Shown here: piece after piece, positions 36,022 to 46,610 of the stretch | How the letters are laid out: each line of letters starts with the position of its first letter | How positions within the stretch are numbered: position 1 is the stretch's first letter | Source of the DNA: Vibrio ziniensis | GTDB taxonomy: Bacteria; Pseudomonadota; Gammaproteobacteria; Enterobacterales; Vibrionaceae | Assembly (NCBI RefSeq): GCF_011064285.1 | Contig: NZ_CP049331.1 | Coordinates: 124,001 to 188,000 of the forward strand | Direction of reading: 5' to 3' | DNA length: 64,000 nt | Made by a program: the position numbers and the translations under genes | The notes under the pieces: model-generated | What the model saw: the letters and a program-made list of their open reading frames with translations, nothing else | The model's database searches: none | Told to the model about the DNA's origin: nothing

Positions 36022-37514
36022 CAGATGTTGTGGCGCCGATAGTCCGTAGATTGCCGTTTAGCTTTGCCAATCGATTTAAAGTCGTACTGGAATGGAATAA
36101 CAGTTTAACGGAGGCAACCGTTTATTATGTTGCCCCAATTTCTATTATTGCTTTGGCTGAAGCTAAACGAGTCTTGCAAAGCTCTTTCCACTTAGTTGAA
36201 GTGAGTGAAGGTGATTTTGAGAGTAAACTTACTCAGGTTTATCAAAGAGATTCTTCTGAAGCGCGTCAGTTGATGGAAGATATTGGTGCCGATAACGACG
36301 ACTTTTTCTCACTGGCGGAAGAGCTTCCTCAAAGTGAAGACCTGCTAGAATCCGATGATGATGCTCCGATCATTAAATTGATAAATGCCATGTTAAGTGA
36401 AGCTATCAAGGAAGGTGCATCAGATATTCATATCGAAACATTTGAGAAAACATTATCAATCCGTTTCCGTGTTGATGGTGTGCTACGTGATGTGTTAAGC
36501 CCAAGCCGTAAACTGGCTCCATTGCTTGTTTCTCGTGTCAAAGTTATGGCTAAACTCGATATCGCTGAGAAGCGAGTGCCGCAAGATGGTCGTATCTCTC
36601 TTCGAATTGGTGGTCGCGCTGTCGATGTTCGTGTTTCAACTATGCCATCATCACATGGTGAACGTGTAGTAATGCGTTTGCTGGACAAGAATGCTACTCG
36701 CCTCGACTTACATAGTTTAGGAATGACAGAAAGTATCCAAGATAATTTCCGTCATTTGATTGAACGGCCGCACGGTATTCTACTTGTTACTGGGCCTACT
36801 GGTTCTGGTAAATCCACCACGCTATATGCGGGCCTGCAAGAAATTAATAGTAATGAGCGTAATATTTTAACGGTAGAAGACCCAATTGAGTTTGACGTTG
36901 ATGGTATTGGTCAGACTCAGGTCAACCCTAAAGTCGATATGACGTTCGCGCGTGGGCTACGAGCCATTCTACGCCAAGACCCTGATGTGGTTATGGTCGG
37001 AGAAGTTCGTGATTTAGAAACAGCACAAATTGCGGTACAAGCTTCTCTAACGGGGCACCTAGTGATATCTACACTGCATACTAACACTGCGATTGGTGCG
37101 GTAACACGTCTGCGGGATATGGGGATCGAACCATTTTTGCTTTCTTCTTCTTTGCTGGGGGTATTAGCACAGCGTCTTGTTCGAACATTATGTTCAGATT
37201 GTAAAGAAGCATATGAAGCGGATGACTCTCAGAAAAAACTGTTAGGGGTGAAGAAAAAGCAACCTCTTACACTCTATCGTCCCGTTGGATGTGAATGTTG
37301 TAACCAAAAAGGTTACCGAGGACGTACAGGGATCCATGAGTTGTTGCTAGTGGATGAAACCGTTCAATCTCTGATTCATGATGAAGCCGGAGAGCAGGCT
37401 ATTGAGAAATATGTTCGTGAATATACGCCGAGCATTCGTCAGGATGGTTTAGACAAAGTGCTGCAAGGAATCACTTCTCTTGAAGAAGTGATGCGCGTGA
37501 CGAAGGAGTCATAA
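36018..37514 (+). CDS. gspE: Type II secretion ATPase GspE (EpsE)
   Basis: 498-residue cytoplasmic hexameric ATPase driving pseudopilus assembly. Seen: Walker [10 protein letters not shown], the Asp box around LTVEDPIEF, Walker B VMVGEVRD, the His box [10 protein letters not shown]. The zinc-binding tetracysteine element (CSDCKEA ... CECCNQKG) is specific to this family. The N-terminal domain is the part that docks on GspL. ATGA overlap with gspD and a one-base overlap with gspF point to tight translational coupling. Confidence 0.98.
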   Translation: MTDVVAPIVRRLPFSFANRFKVVLEWNNSLTEATVYYVAPISIIALAEAKRVLQSSFHLVEVSEGDFESKLTQVYQRDSSEARQLMEDIGADNDDFFSLAEELPQSEDLLESDDDAPIIKLINAMLSEAIKEGASDIHIETFEKTLSIRFRVDGVLRDVLSPSRKLAPLLVSRVKVMAKLDIAEKRVPQDGRISLRIGGRAVDVRVSTMPSSHGERVVMRLLDKNATRLDLHSLGMTESIQDNFRHLIERPHGILLVTGPTGSGKSTTLYAGLQEINSNERNILTVEDPIEFDVDGIGQTQVNPKVDMTFARGLRAILRQDPDVVMVGEVRDLETAQIAVQASLTGHLVISTLHTNTAIGAVTRLRDMGIEPFLLSSSLLGVLAQRLVRTLCSDCKEAYEADDSQKKLLGVKKKQPLTLYRPVGCECCNQKGYRGRTGIHELLLVDETVQSLIHDEAGEQAIEKYVREYTPSIRQDGLDKVLQGITSLEEVMRVTKES

Positions 37515-38734
37515 TGGCAGCATTCGAATATAAGGTTCTGGATACAAAAGGGAAAAATAAAACAGGTGTCATTGAAGCGGATAGTGCGCGTCAAGCTCGT
37601 TTACGATTGAAAGAGCAAGGACTCGTTCCTTTAGAAGTGATTGAGACTAAGTCAAAATCGACTAAAAAAGGTTCTTCCTCGTTTTCTTTCGGCCGTGGGA
37701 TCAGCACCAGTGATTTAGCGCTGATTACTCGCCAGTTGTCGACATTGGTTCAATCGGGAATGCCATTAGACGAGTGTTTAACCGCTGTTTCTGAACAGGC
37801 AGAAAAGCCTCATATTCGTAATATGTTAGCGGCCGTACGAGCTAAGGTCACCGAAGGGCATACATTAGCCGACAGTTTTGGTGACTATCCGCATGTATTT
37901 GATGATCTGTTTCGTTCGATGGTATCGGCAGGCGAAAAATCCGGACATTTAGATTCCATCCTTGAGCGATTGGCGGACTACGCTGAGAATCGACAAAAAA
38001 TGCAGTCTAAACTTTTGCAAGCGATGATTTACCCTATTGTTTTAGTTGTTTTTGCGGTGGGTATCGTTGCATTTCTGCTCGCTGCTGTAGTGCCTAAAAT
38101 TGTTGGACAATTTGTGCAAATGAGCCAACAACTACCAGCGTCGACCCAGTTTTTGTTGTCTTCGAGTGAGTTTGTCCAACATTGGGGACTGCAACTTCTG
38201 GTTGTAATGGTTGCCCTAATTTATCTAGTCAAGTGGGCACTACGCAAACCGGATATTCGGCTCAAGTGGGATTATAAACTGATGTATTTACCACTGATTG
38301 GTAAAATTGTCCGAGGTCTTAATGCATCACGTTTTGCCCGCACGTTGTCAATCTGTGCGTCGAGTGCGATTCCAATCCTAGATGGAATGGGAATCGCTGT
38401 GGATGTTATGTCCAATCAATATGCTAAACAACAAATCCGCATTGCAGCAGATAATGTGAGGGAAGGGGTTAGCCTGAGAAAGGCCCTAACGGAAACGAAA
38501 CTTTTCCCACCTATGATGCTACATATGATCGCCAGTGGTGAACAAAGTGGTGAACTTGAAAATATGCTCACTCGAGCGGCAGATAACCAAGACACCAACT
38601 TTGAATCAACCATAAACATCGCGTTGGGTATTTTTACCCCAGCACTGATTGCGGTTATGGCAGGGATGGTACTGTTTATTGTTATGGCTACTTTGATGCC
38701 AATTTTGGAAATGAATAATTTGATGTCTAGATAG
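37514..38734 (+). CDS. gspF: Type II secretion inner-membrane platform protein GspF (EpsF)
   Basis: 406 residues with two repeated cytoplasmic GspF domains and three membrane helices (about 170-195, 225-245 and 370-395). The domains carry the family patterns LITRQLSTLVQSGMPLDE and LSICASSAIPILDGM. It is the core of the assembly platform that works with GspE and GspL. Starts at the ATG that shares a base with the gspE stop. Confidence 0.97.
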   Translation: MAAFEYKVLDTKGKNKTGVIEADSARQARLRLKEQGLVPLEVIETKSKSTKKGSSSFSFGRGISTSDLALITRQLSTLVQSGMPLDECLTAVSEQAEKPHIRNMLAAVRAKVTEGHTLADSFGDYPHVFDDLFRSMVSAGEKSGHLDSILERLADYAENRQKMQSKLLQAMIYPIVLVVFAVGIVAFLLAAVVPKIVGQFVQMSQQLPASTQFLLSSSEFVQHWGLQLLVVMVALIYLVKWALRKPDIRLKWDYKLMYLPLIGKIVRGLNASRFARTLSICASSAIPILDGMGIAVDVMSNQYAKQQIRIAADNVREGVSLRKALTETKLFPPMMLHMIASGEQSGELENMLTRAADNQDTNFESTINIALGIFTPALIAVMAGMVLFIVMATLMPILEMNNLMSR

Positions 38735-38806
38735 CACTTTGTGCTGTCTGTTCACGTTATTATTTTGACGAAATATCATTTATCGACTTTTGCAAATGGA
38801 GCAAAA

Positions 38807-39250
38807 ATGAACAAACGTAGTAAAAATCAGTCCGGCTTCACCTTGTTAGAAGTCATGGTTGTTATCGTAATTTTGGGTATTTTAGCCAGTTTTGTAGTCC
38901 CTAACTTGATGGGAAACAAAGAGAAAGCTGACCAACAAAAAGCTGTAACAGATATCGTGGCTTTGGAAAATGCTCTCGATATGTATAAGTTGGATAATAG
39001 TGTTTACCCAACCACAGACCAAGGTTTGCAAGCTCTTGTGACCAAGCCTTCAAATCCAGAACCACGTAATTATCGTGATGGTGGCTATATTCGTCGTTTA
39101 CCGAAAGATGCTTGGGGCAACGATTACCAATACCTAAGCCCTGGCGATAATGGCACTGTAGATATTTTCTCTTTCGGTGCTGATGGTCAGGAAGGCGGTG
39201 AAGGTTCTAGTGCCGATATCGGTAACTGGAACATACAAGATTTCCAATAA
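38807..39250 (+). CDS. gspG: Major pseudopilin GspG (EpsG)
   Basis: 147 residues, start ATG 38807 behind GGAG. This gives the short basic leader MNKRSKNQSG cut by prepilin peptidase before FTLLEVMVVIVILGILA, with Glu at position 5 of the mature protein. The calcium-binding C-terminal region with GADGQEGGEG is present. A longer in-frame start (38741) would give an improper leader. It forms the pseudopilus shaft and must be made in excess over the minor pseudopilins. A hairpin follows directly. Confidence 0.97.
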   Translation: MNKRSKNQSGFTLLEVMVVIVILGILASFVVPNLMGNKEKADQQKAVTDIVALENALDMYKLDNSVYPTTDQGLQALVTKPSNPEPRNYRDGGYIRRLPKDAWGNDYQYLSPGDNGTVDIFSFGADGQEGGEGSSADIGNWNIQDFQ

Positions 39251-39260
39251 TAATCACGAT

Positions 39261-39295
39261 AAGTGGGACTGGGGGCGGATGCCCCCACTTTTATT
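39261..39295 (+). terminator. Hairpin between gspG and gspH (likely partial terminator or mRNA stabiliser)
   Basis: AAGTGGG pairs with CCCACTT (39284-39290) around an inner GGGGC-GGAT-GCCCC stem, followed by TTATT. It begins ten bases after the gspG stop and ends seven bases before the gspH start. A partial terminator here would lower minor pseudopilin expression relative to gspG. Confidence 0.65.
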
Positions 39296-39297
39296 CG

Positions 39298-39879
39298 ATG
39301 AAGCGAACTCAAGGTTTCACATTGCTGGAAATTTTACTGGTACTCGTACTGCTTTCTCTCAGTGCGGTAGCGGTAATTGCTGCTTTTCCCATTTCACAAA
39401 AAGATGAATCGAAGCTGGTCGTCCAAAGCTTATATCAGCGCATTCAACTGATTAACGAAGAAGCAATATTGAGTGGCCAAGATTTCGGCTTGCGAGTCGA
39501 TCAGGATAAAAACCGTCTGCTTTTTCTAACGCTCACTGCTGAAGGGTGGCAGATACTAGAAAAGCCTCAGTTTAATGCAGAAATTGAAGTTCCCTCAGAT
39601 CTAAAAATCGATTTTCAACTCGGTGGCAACACTTGGGGTAACGATGACAGATTATTTGAACCCGGTTCTTTATTTGATGAGGATATGTTTGCTGATCAAG
39701 AGGAGAAAAAGCAGCAGAAACCGCCCCAGATATTCATTTTGTCTAGTGGTGAAGTGACTCCGGTGATGCTGAGTATTCATCCGCTAAAAGATCAGTTAGA
39801 ACAGAGTTGGAGAGTGGTCGTAAAAGATAATGGCCAAATCCAATTATTGGCACCCGGAGAGCAAGATGAAGAGGTATAA
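39298..39879 (+). CDS. gspH: Minor pseudopilin GspH (EpsH)
   Basis: 193 residues with prepilin leader MKRTQG before FTLLEILLVLVLL and mature Glu5. The C-terminal part has an acidic stretch (DEDMFADQEEKKQQ) in the middle. It belongs to the pseudopilus tip complex H-I-J-K. I see no Shine-Dalgarno before the ATG; the upstream bases are occupied by the hairpin. Overlaps gspI by 14 bases. Confidence 0.94.
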   Translation: MKRTQGFTLLEILLVLVLLSLSAVAVIAAFPISQKDESKLVVQSLYQRIQLINEEAILSGQDFGLRVDQDKNRLLFLTLTAEGWQILEKPQFNAEIEVPSDLKIDFQLGGNTWGNDDRLFEPGSLFDEDMFADQEEKKQQKPPQIFILSSGEVTPVMLSIHPLKDQLEQSWRVVVKDNGQIQLLAPGEQDEEV

Positions 39880-40219
39880 AGGCTTTACACTGCTTGAGGT
39901 GTTAGTTGCTTTAGCTATTTTTGCTACCGCTGCTGTAAGTGTCATTCGTTCAGTTAGCCAACATATAAATACAATTAACTACTTAGAAGAAAAGGCGTTT
40001 GCAGCCATGGTGGTTGATAACCAAATGGCTTTGGCGATGCTTGCTCCGGATGACTTAAAAGAGAAAAAAGGAACTGAATCTTTGGCTGGGCACACCTGGT
40101 ATTGGAAAGTCATTCCGATTAAGACTGCGAATGGGTATTTGAAAGCATTTGATGTCAGTGTATCAGCAGAAGAAAAGAGCAGTCCTGTCATTACGGTAAG
40201 AAGCTATGTCGCTCAATAG
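39866..40219 (+). CDS. gspI: Minor pseudopilin GspI (EpsI)
   Basis: 117 residues from the ATG at 39866, behind GGAGAG. Leader MKRYKG is cut before FTLLEVLVALAIFA. A longer in-frame start (39830) would put twelve extra residues before the leader. GspI nucleates the tip complex with J and K. Overlaps gspH by 14 bases at the start and gspJ by 14 at the end. Confidence 0.95.
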   Translation: MKRYKGFTLLEVLVALAIFATAAVSVIRSVSQHINTINYLEEKAFAAMVVDNQMALAMLAPDDLKEKKGTESLAGHTWYWKVIPIKTANGYLKAFDVSVSAEEKSSPVITVRSYVAQ

Positions 40220-40850
40220 AAAGGCAGCACAAGGCTTTACACTGATAGAAGTATTAGTGGCTATCGCTATTTTTGCTAGTTTAAGCGTTGCTGCGTATCA
40301 AGTGTTACATCAGGTGCAACGTAGCAACGAGGTATCTTTAGAGCGTACTGCTCGCTTAACTGAAATTAATCGTGCTTTTGTTTTGCTGGATGCCGATTTT
40401 CGACAGATTGCTGCGCGTCAGTTTCGCACTCAAGGTGGCGAGCCAAGCAAGCAGTTTTTAATTTGGCAAGATGGGTTGCTTGATTCGGAACAATACGGTG
40501 TTGTTTTTACTCGTTTAGGTTGGCATAACCCTCAGCAACAGTTCCCTCGGGGGGAGATAACCAAAGTTGCATATCGAATTCGAGATGGAGTGCTTGAAAG
40601 AGTATGGTGGCAGTATCCCGACACCTCTATTGACCAAGATGGGTTAGTAACACCATTACTCACTCAGGTCGACAGTTGGAGTATGCGCTTTTATTTTGAA
40701 GGTAAGTGGAGTGAATCTTGGGACAAAAACCTACAGTTACCTAATGCGGTTGCTGTTAAGTTAACGCTAAAAGATTATGGAGATATCGAACGTATCTACT
40801 TAGTTGCCGGGGGGATGGTTCAAGGCGGAGGTGATGATAGTGATTCGTAG
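40206..40850 (+). CDS. gspJ: Minor pseudopilin GspJ (EpsJ)
   Basis: 214 residues, leader [10 protein letters not shown] before [14 protein letters not shown] with Glu5. The C-terminal domain shows the family strands around RRAxx-like [21 protein letters not shown] and [10 protein letters not shown]. Part of the tip complex. Overlaps both neighbours. Confidence 0.95.
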   Translation: MSLNRKAAQGFTLIEVLVAIAIFASLSVAAYQVLHQVQRSNEVSLERTARLTEINRAFVLLDADFRQIAARQFRTQGGEPSKQFLIWQDGLLDSEQYGVVFTRLGWHNPQQQFPRGEITKVAYRIRDGVLERVWWQYPDTSIDQDGLVTPLLTQVDSWSMRFYFEGKWSESWDKNLQLPNAVAVKLTLKDYGDIERIYLVAGGMVQGGGDDSDS

Positions 40851-41859
40851 CGCCTTACCTCGTCAACATGGTGTTGCATTGATCGTGGTGCTGTTGATTT
40901 TAGCGATTATGGTATCTATCGCAGCGACAATGTCTGCTCGTATGTTCACTCATTTTCAGCGAGCTCAGCATCAAGTTAATTACCAGCAAGCGTATTGGTA
41001 TAGTGTTGGTGTCGAAGGATTGGCCAAGGTAGCAATTGAGCAGAGTTACAAAGACAGCGACACGATCAATCTTAGCCAAGCGTGGGCATTAAAAGAACAA
41101 GTCTATCCGCTTGATTATGGACAACTTAGCGGCAAGATTACTGATAAACAAGCGTGTTTTAATATCAACGTATTAAGCGGGGTTGAGGTCAGCAGCAGTA
41201 CCAGTAAGCCGTATCTGCTTAATGTTTGGCAAACCCTGTTAGAAGAGCTTGAAGTCGAAAACTACCAAGCAGAAGTGATTGCCGATTCTACATTGGAATA
41301 CATTGATAGTAATGACAGAGTTCAGACAACGTATGGTCTGGAAGACAGCTACTATGAATCGATGTCCCCTGCCTATATGGCAGCTAACACCTTACTTGCA
41401 GATAGTAGCGAGTTGCGTTCTGTTCAGCAAATGAGTGGCGATGTGATGACTAAAATTGCGCCATATGTTTGTGCTCTGCCAACAGATGACTGGCGGTTGA
41501 ATGTTAATACATTGGATCCACAACAAGCTAAATTACTCGCTGCAATGTTCAGCCCTAATTTGTCTGAATCCAGTGCTAAGGCGGTATTGGAAAATCGTCC
41601 GTTTGACGGATGGGGAAGTGTTGAATCCTTCTTATCAGAATCGCAAATTGCTGCGACAGGCACATCAGTAACGGATCAAGCAAAAGGCTACTTAACCGTT
41701 GATAGCCAATATTTTGAGCTTGACGCACAAGTTTTAGTGGAAGAGGCGCGAGTTCGTATTCGCAGCCTGTTCTATAGTGATAATCGTAAAAATGCAATGG
41801 TAATTCGCCGTCGCTTTGGAGGGATCAGTGAGCGAGTTTCTGACCGTTCGGCTGAGTAG
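40840..41859 (+). CDS. gspK: Minor pseudopilin GspK (EpsK), tip protein
   Basis: 339 residues from a GTG at 40840, chosen because a strong GGAGGTGAT sits just upstream; earlier in-frame starts overlap that site. The leader ends RQHG before [13 protein letters not shown]. The mature position 5 is Val instead of Glu, which is the known GspK peculiarity that places it at the tip. The large alpha-helical domain (around NINVLSG and [14 protein letters not shown]) is present. Confidence 0.95.
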   Translation: MIRSALPRQHGVALIVVLLILAIMVSIAATMSARMFTHFQRAQHQVNYQQAYWYSVGVEGLAKVAIEQSYKDSDTINLSQAWALKEQVYPLDYGQLSGKITDKQACFNINVLSGVEVSSSTSKPYLLNVWQTLLEELEVENYQAEVIADSTLEYIDSNDRVQTTYGLEDSYYESMSPAYMAANTLLADSSELRSVQQMSGDVMTKIAPYVCALPTDDWRLNVNTLDPQQAKLLAAMFSPNLSESSAKAVLENRPFDGWGSVESFLSESQIAATGTSVTDQAKGYLTVDSQYFELDAQVLVEEARVRIRSLFYSDNRKNAMVIRRRFGGISERVSDRSAE

Positions 41860-43039
41860 TCAAAAAGAAGCCAGTATTCCTTGGTTGGTGTGGTCTTCGG
41901 TACAACAAGAAGTGATCGCAAGTGGTGAAGTATTCGGTTGGGATCAACTTGAACAACTGAGTACATACGCAGATCAGCGGTCGACTATCGTTTTAGTTTC
42001 AGCTAGTGACGTAGTGCTAAGTAAAGTTGATATACCAACGGGTGCAAATCGTAAGATTGAATCCATTTTACCTTATTTAGTTGAAGACGATGTCGCACAA
42101 GATGTTGATAACATGCATTTTTGTGTCATCAAAAAATCAGGAAGCACTGTCGAAGTCGCTGGCATTGATCGTGATTTCTTACGTGCTTGTATTGATCAAT
42201 TAGCTTCAGTTGGGCTCGCAGTAAAGCGTGTCATTCCTGACGTGCTGACGATTCCTGTTCAGCAAGGGTTAGCCGCTGTGCAGCTTGGCGATGAATGGTT
42301 AATTCGTAAGGGTGAGTGTCAAGGCGTTTGTGTTGCAAATGACTGGCTTGAGCTATTGAGTCACTCGGATTGGGTGAAAGATGAAGAAAACTACTTGCCT
42401 TTAATCGCTTACACGCCTCTTCCTGAACTCAGTTTAGCGGAAGATCAGCAGTGGCAGTTTACTCCGACACCACTCGTCATGCAGTTGCTTACCGAGGGCG
42501 CACTACAAAGCAAAATAAACTTATTAACGGGCCGTTTCAAAGTGAAGTCTTCTTCCATGAAATATTGGAATGTCTGGAAAAAAACGGTTTATGCATCGCT
42601 TATGCTTTCCTGCGTTATTGTCGGTTATAACCTTCTTGAAATACATCGTTTTGAACAACGTGTAGAAGCTTATCGTACTGAAAGTGAAAGGATTTTTCGC
42701 TCTGTATTTCCTGACAGAACAAAAATCCCAACGGTGAGTTATCTAAAACGATTGATGAATGATGAGTTAAATGCTTTGCAAGGCGGTGGAGGCAGCACTT
42801 CCGTTTTGGAATGGTTGGCTCAATTGCCAGCAACGTTAGGAACGATTCCCGGAATGGAGTTACAAAGCTTCAAATTCGACAGTAATCGTAGTGAAGTCCG
42901 TTTAGAAACCACTAGCAAAGATTTCCAGAGTTTTGAGCAAGCTAGAGTGAAGCTAGAGGAGCAGTTCATTGTTGAACAAGGACAAGTGAACAAAAATGGC
43001 GATGTGGTTTCTGGCTCATTTGTTTTGAAGCACAAGTAG
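41828..43039 (+). CDS. gspL: Type II secretion protein GspL (EpsL)
   Basis: 403 residues from a GTG at 41828, five bases behind GGAGG, giving the family N-terminus [10 protein letters not shown]. The cytoplasmic actin-like domain (about 1-240) binds the GspE N-domain. One membrane helix (about 255-275) and a periplasmic ferredoxin-like domain follow. A longer TTG start at 41816 is unlikely. Overlaps gspK by 32 bases. Confidence 0.96.
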   Translation: MSEFLTVRLSSQKEASIPWLVWSSVQQEVIASGEVFGWDQLEQLSTYADQRSTIVLVSASDVVLSKVDIPTGANRKIESILPYLVEDDVAQDVDNMHFCVIKKSGSTVEVAGIDRDFLRACIDQLASVGLAVKRVIPDVLTIPVQQGLAAVQLGDEWLIRKGECQGVCVANDWLELLSHSDWVKDEENYLPLIAYTPLPELSLAEDQQWQFTPTPLVMQLLTEGALQSKINLLTGRFKVKSSSMKYWNVWKKTVYASLMLSCVIVGYNLLEIHRFEQRVEAYRTESERIFRSVFPDRTKIPTVSYLKRLMNDELNALQGGGGSTSVLEWLAQLPATLGTIPGMELQSFKFDSNRSEVRLETTSKDFQSFEQARVKLEEQFIVEQGQVNKNGDVVSGSFVLKHK

Positions 43040-43048
43040 GGGTGAGTA

Positions 43049-43558
43049 ATGAATGAGCAAATAGCGAACAAATTAATTACGCCGCTTCAAAGCTGGTGGC
43101 AGAGTATCAATCAACGCGAGAAAATTATGGTGGTTGTCTGCTCGCTGCTGATGATTGCTGCTATCGTTTTTTGGGGGGTGTTACAACCACTTAATGAACG
43201 AAATTCTCAAGCAAAAAACCGAATTCAAAGCGAGAAACAACTGTTGGCATGGGTATCAGAGAATGCCGATAAGATTACGACACTGCGTAAGCAAGGTGGC
43301 GTTGTCCGAACCTCAACTCCTCTGAATCAAATTGTTACGACCACCACTCGTCAGTTTAAGATTGAACTTATACGTGTTCAACCTCGCGGTGAAATGATGC
43401 AGGTGTGGGTTCAACCACTCCCATTTTCTCAGTTAGTCGCTTGGATTGCCCATCTGAAAGAACAGCAAGGTGTGGATGTAGAATTTATGGATATTAAACG
43501 TGGTAAACAATCCGGATTGGTTGAAGTACAGCGCTTACAGTTAAAACGAGGCGGTTAA
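43049..43558 (+). CDS. gspM: Type II secretion protein GspM (EpsM)
   Basis: 169 residues. A short cytoplasmic end is followed by one membrane helix (about 26-44, VVVCSLLMIAAIVFWGV) and a periplasmic coiled-coil plus ferredoxin-like domain. Pairs with GspL in the inner-membrane platform. Nine bases after gspL, with one base to the next start. Confidence 0.95.
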   Translation: MNEQIANKLITPLQSWWQSINQREKIMVVVCSLLMIAAIVFWGVLQPLNERNSQAKNRIQSEKQLLAWVSENADKITTLRKQGGVVRTSTPLNQIVTTTTRQFKIELIRVQPRGEMMQVWVQPLPFSQLVAWIAHLKEQQGVDVEFMDIKRGKQSGLVEVQRLQLKRGG

Positions 43559-43559
43559 C

Positions 43560-44318
43560 TTGAAAAAAGTCATTGGTTACGTCACGGTGTTTGTTACCGT
43601 ATTCATCACGAGTGCTCTAGTAAATCTACCCGCTCGGTTTGTTATTCAAAAACTGCCGATACCTTCGCAGTTAGAGATAACGGGATTACAAGGAACAATC
43701 TGGCAAGGTAGCGCAGAGCAGATCCACTGGGAAAATCGTAACTTTGGTGATGTAGCATGGCAATTCAAGCCATCAGCATTATTCGGGGCTAGATTAGAAG
43801 TTGCGTTACGTTTTGGTCGAGGCAGTGAGCTCAATTTGCGAGGAAAAGGCTTGGTTGGATATGGTCTATCGGGAGGCTATGCCCAGGATACCATTATTTC
43901 TATGCCAGCAGATGTTGCGTTGACACAAGTTGCTTTACCAGTACCTATATCAGCCCAAGGGCAGTTAGAGTTGTCGATTAACCAATATGCTTACCAAGCC
44001 CCTTTTTGCTTGAATGGGCATGGTTCATTGGCTTGGAACTCAGCCAATCTTGAATCTCCATTAGGTTCACTAGCATTAACGCAAGCTGTTGCAGATCTGC
44101 AGTGCGATAATAGTACCGTTAAAATTAAAGGTAGCCAGAAGAGCGAGCAAGTTTCTAGTGAATTTTCGGCTCAGCTGAGCCCTAACTATAGTTATCAAGC
44201 TGAAGGTTGGTTTAAACCTGGTGCAGAATTTCCTCAGCAGCTCGCCAATCAGCTGAAATGGTTGCCTAAGCCAAATAACCAAGGCAACTACACGTTTAAA
44301 CAGCAAGGTCGTTTGTAG
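43560..44318 (+). CDS. gspN: Type II secretion protein GspN (EpsN)
   Basis: 252 residues starting with TTG at 43560, behind GAGG. An N-terminal membrane helix is followed by a beta-rich periplasmic domain with the GspN pattern LQGTIWQGSAEQI. Not essential for secretion in several species, but it usually ends the operon in Vibrio. A bidirectional terminator follows. No gspO is here, so the prepilin peptidase must be supplied from a pilD-type locus elsewhere. Confidence 0.93.
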   Translation: MKKVIGYVTVFVTVFITSALVNLPARFVIQKLPIPSQLEITGLQGTIWQGSAEQIHWENRNFGDVAWQFKPSALFGARLEVALRFGRGSELNLRGKGLVGYGLSGGYAQDTIISMPADVALTQVALPVPISAQGQLELSINQYAYQAPFCLNGHGSLAWNSANLESPLGSLALTQAVADLQCDNSTVKIKGSQKSEQVSSEFSAQLSPNYSYQAEGWFKPGAEFPQQLANQLKWLPKPNNQGNYTFKQQGRL

Positions 44319-44349
44319 AGCGAAACTTCATTTCGCTCATAACAAATAA

Positions 44350-44380
44350 AAAAAGGCGAGAGGGAGTTCTCGCCTTTTTA
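44350..44380. terminator. Bidirectional terminator between gspN and cysQ
   Basis: AAAAAGGCGAGA / TCTCGCCTTTTT with a six-base loop. A and T runs on both sides serve converging genes. Confidence 0.92.
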
Positions 44381-44402
44381 ACTTAACGTCATCATTTCTT
44401 GC

Positions 44403-45224
44403 CTAGCATTTCAATATTTTATCCCATGGAAGATCTGCATCACCTAATACAATAAAATTCGGATTTTCCAAGGTTTCTCTTTCGTTGTATGAAAGGGGTT
44501 CTAAGGCAGTATTTAGAATGCGTCCACCGGCTTCTTCTACAATGCATTGTGTCGCTGCCGTATCCCATTCACCTGTCGGCCCTAAACGCAAGTAACAGTC
44601 GACAGCACCTTCAGCCACTAAGCATGCTTTTAACGCTGCAGAGCCGAGAGGAACTAAATCATAGTTCCAGGCGCTGCTGAGTTTGCTGGTAATGCGGTTG
44701 ATGTCCTGACGACGGCTAATAGCAATGGCTATCGACTGGTTTGGCAGTTCATGAGTGTGCGTGCGGATACGAAGGCTTTCAGACATATCTGGAATTTTCC
44801 ACGCACCTTTGCCTGCATAGGCATAGTACGTCACACCTGAAACCGGACCATACACCACGCCCATTACGGGTTTGTTGTGTTCAACTAGGGCAATAATTGT
44901 CGCGAAATCACCGCTGCGAGCAATGAACTCTTGGGTGCCGTCTAATGGGTCAACCAGCCAATATCTTTCCCATGTTTCACGTGTTTGCAAACTGATGTCA
45001 GCATCTTCTTCAGAAAGAATTGGAATATCTGGCGTTAATTCTTTTAAGCGTTCCATTACCAATTTATGCGCAGCTAAATCGGCGCTGGTTACTGGTGTTT
45101 CATCTTTTTTAGTGAATGCTTGGTAAGATTTTTTCTCATAGATATCGAGGATCAACTGACCGGCAGAGCGAGCAATCTCGATGACGTCTGGTAATAGGTG
45201 AGAGAGATCTTTGACTGTTGGCAT
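44403..45224 (-). CDS. cysQ: 3'(2'),5'-bisphosphate nucleotidase CysQ
   Basis: 273 residues of the inositol-monophosphatase fold. The enzyme hydrolyses PAP to AMP and phosphate, clearing a by-product of sulfate assimilation. Magnesium-binding motifs seen: SEEDA, DPLDGTQEF and EWDTAA. 26 bases downstream of nudE on the same strand, an order common in gamma-proteobacteria. Confidence 0.96.
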   Translation of the reverse strand: MPTVKDLSHLLPDVIEIARSAGQLILDIYEKKSYQAFTKKDETPVTSADLAAHKLVMERLKELTPDIPILSEEDADISLQTRETWERYWLVDPLDGTQEFIARSGDFATIIALVEHNKPVMGVVYGPVSGVTYYAYAGKGAWKIPDMSESLRIRTHTHELPNQSIAIAISRRQDINRITSKLSSAWNYDLVPLGSAALKACLVAEGAVDCYLRLGPTGEWDTAATQCIVEEAGGRILNTALEPLSYNERETLENPNFIVLGDADLPWDKILKC

Positions 45225-45250
45225 AATCTTTCCTATGACTCTGGCGGTAA

Positions 45251-45793
45251 TTATTGTAGGTATCGCAGAGTAAGCATTAGGGCGGTGATGCTGCGAGCTT
45301 CACAGAAGTCTAAGTGGGTTAGTAGCTCTTCAGCTTGTGCTAAAGGCCAGCGAACCACTTGAAGAGGCTCTGGTTCATCACCTTCCAATTGTTCTGAGTA
45401 TAGATCTTGTGCAATAAAGAGCGTCATTTTGCTGGAAAAATAAGAGGGAGCTAGTACCACTTCTTTGAGTGCGGTCAGCTTATGTGCCCCAACACCAACC
45501 TCTTCTTTCATTTCACGGTTCGCTGCTTGTTCCGCAGTTTCGCCCGGATCGATCAAACCTTTTGGAAAGCCTAGTTCATAGCGCTCTGTTCCGGCACAAT
45601 ATTCGCGGACTAACAACAGATCACCTTGTTCAGTCACAGGAACCATCATGACGGCGTTACGACTACTCGGTTTCATCCGTTCGTAAGTGCGTTGTTCGCC
45701 ATTGGAAAAACGAAGATCAAGTGCTTCGATAGAAAATAGCTTTGATTTAGCCACTACACTCTTGGCAAGAATCTCCGGTAACTTGGACGACAT
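45251..45793 (-). CDS. nudE: ADP-sugar/ADP-ribose hydrolase NudE
   Basis: 180-residue Nudix enzyme that cleaves ADP-ribose, Ap3A and NADH-type compounds. The Nudix box is complete (GLIDPGETAEQAANREMKEEVG). First gene of a nudE-cysQ pair; both act on adenine nucleotide by-products. Confidence 0.95.
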   Translation of the reverse strand: MSSKLPEILAKSVVAKSKLFSIEALDLRFSNGEQRTYERMKPSSRNAVMMVPVTEQGDLLLVREYCAGTERYELGFPKGLIDPGETAEQAANREMKEEVGVGAHKLTALKEVVLAPSYFSSKMTLFIAQDLYSEQLEGDEPEPLQVVRWPLAQAEELLTHLDFCEARSITALMLTLRYLQ

Positions 45794-45878
45794 TCACTGA
45801 CTCCTTCACTGCATTAGTTTTCTTACTATATGAGAAAATGTCTCAACTTAAAATATCACTTTCACCTGAGACACAAAT

Positions 45879-45914
45879 AAAAAAGCTGATGCTTGTTGGC
45901 ATCAGCTTTTTTTG
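45879..45914 (-). terminator. Terminator of nfuA
   Basis: AAAAGCTGATGC-TTGTTG-GCATCAGCTTTT hairpin with extra T-runs both ways. Confidence 0.9.
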
Positions 45915-45924
45915 AATGGAATCA

Positions 45925-46518
45925 TTAGTAGTATGAGTGATCACCGCGGTCATGCTCTGTCGCATCGCGAACAGCAGTAAGTTCGCCTTCGAACTGAGCT
46001 AGCAACTCTTTCTCAATACCTTCTTTCAAGGTGACATCAACCATTGAACAGCCGTTACAGCCTCCACCAAAGGCAACAATAGCCACGCCTTGATCGGTAA
46101 TTTCAACTAGGCTAACGTGACCGCCGTGACCCGCAAGTTGTGGGTTCACTTGAGTTTGAATAGCGTATTCAACACGTTCAATCAGACTCGCATCGTCAGC
46201 TACTTTACGCATTTTCGCATTTGGTGCTTTGAGCGTGAGTTGTGAGCCCATTTTGTCAGTAACAAAATCAATCAGCGCATCTTCAAGGAAAGGTAGGCTT
46301 AGTTCGTCAACGTAAGCAGAGAACTCGTTAAATGGAATCTCAGTATCAGTAGCTTCAACGGCTTCTGGTGGGCAGTAAGACACGCCACATTCAGCATTTT
46401 GCGTTCCTGGGTTTACGACAAAAACACGGATGTTTGTGCCTTCAGGTTGCTGTGAAAGCAGTTTTGCAAAGTGAGACTGAGCAGATTCAGTGATAGTTAT
46501 AGTGTTAGTATTTGACAC
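45925..46518 (-). CDS. nfuA: Fe-S biogenesis protein NfuA
   Basis: 197 residues. A degenerate A-type carrier domain (about 1-100, still with AECGVSYC) is followed by an Nfu domain carrying the cluster-binding CxxC in [11 protein letters not shown]. It carries and delivers 4Fe-4S clusters, especially under oxidative stress or iron limitation. The C-terminal tail is acidic and His-rich ([10 protein letters not shown]). Own terminator; comF lies upstream on the same strand. Confidence 0.96.
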   Translation of the reverse strand: MSNTNTITITESAQSHFAKLLSQQPEGTNIRVFVVNPGTQNAECGVSYCPPEAVEATDTEIPFNEFSAYVDELSLPFLEDALIDFVTDKMGSQLTLKAPNAKMRKVADDASLIERVEYAIQTQVNPQLAGHGGHVSLVEITDQGVAIVAFGGGCNGCSMVDVTLKEGIEKELLAQFEGELTAVRDATEHDRGDHSYY

Positions 46519-46610
46519 GACGAATACCTGAGTGCATTTGTAGGTTATTTGGTCACCATTCTACTCCTGTGATTGGAAGAATCCAGCCCTTTTGTTTTTA
46601 TGCTCGGGCT

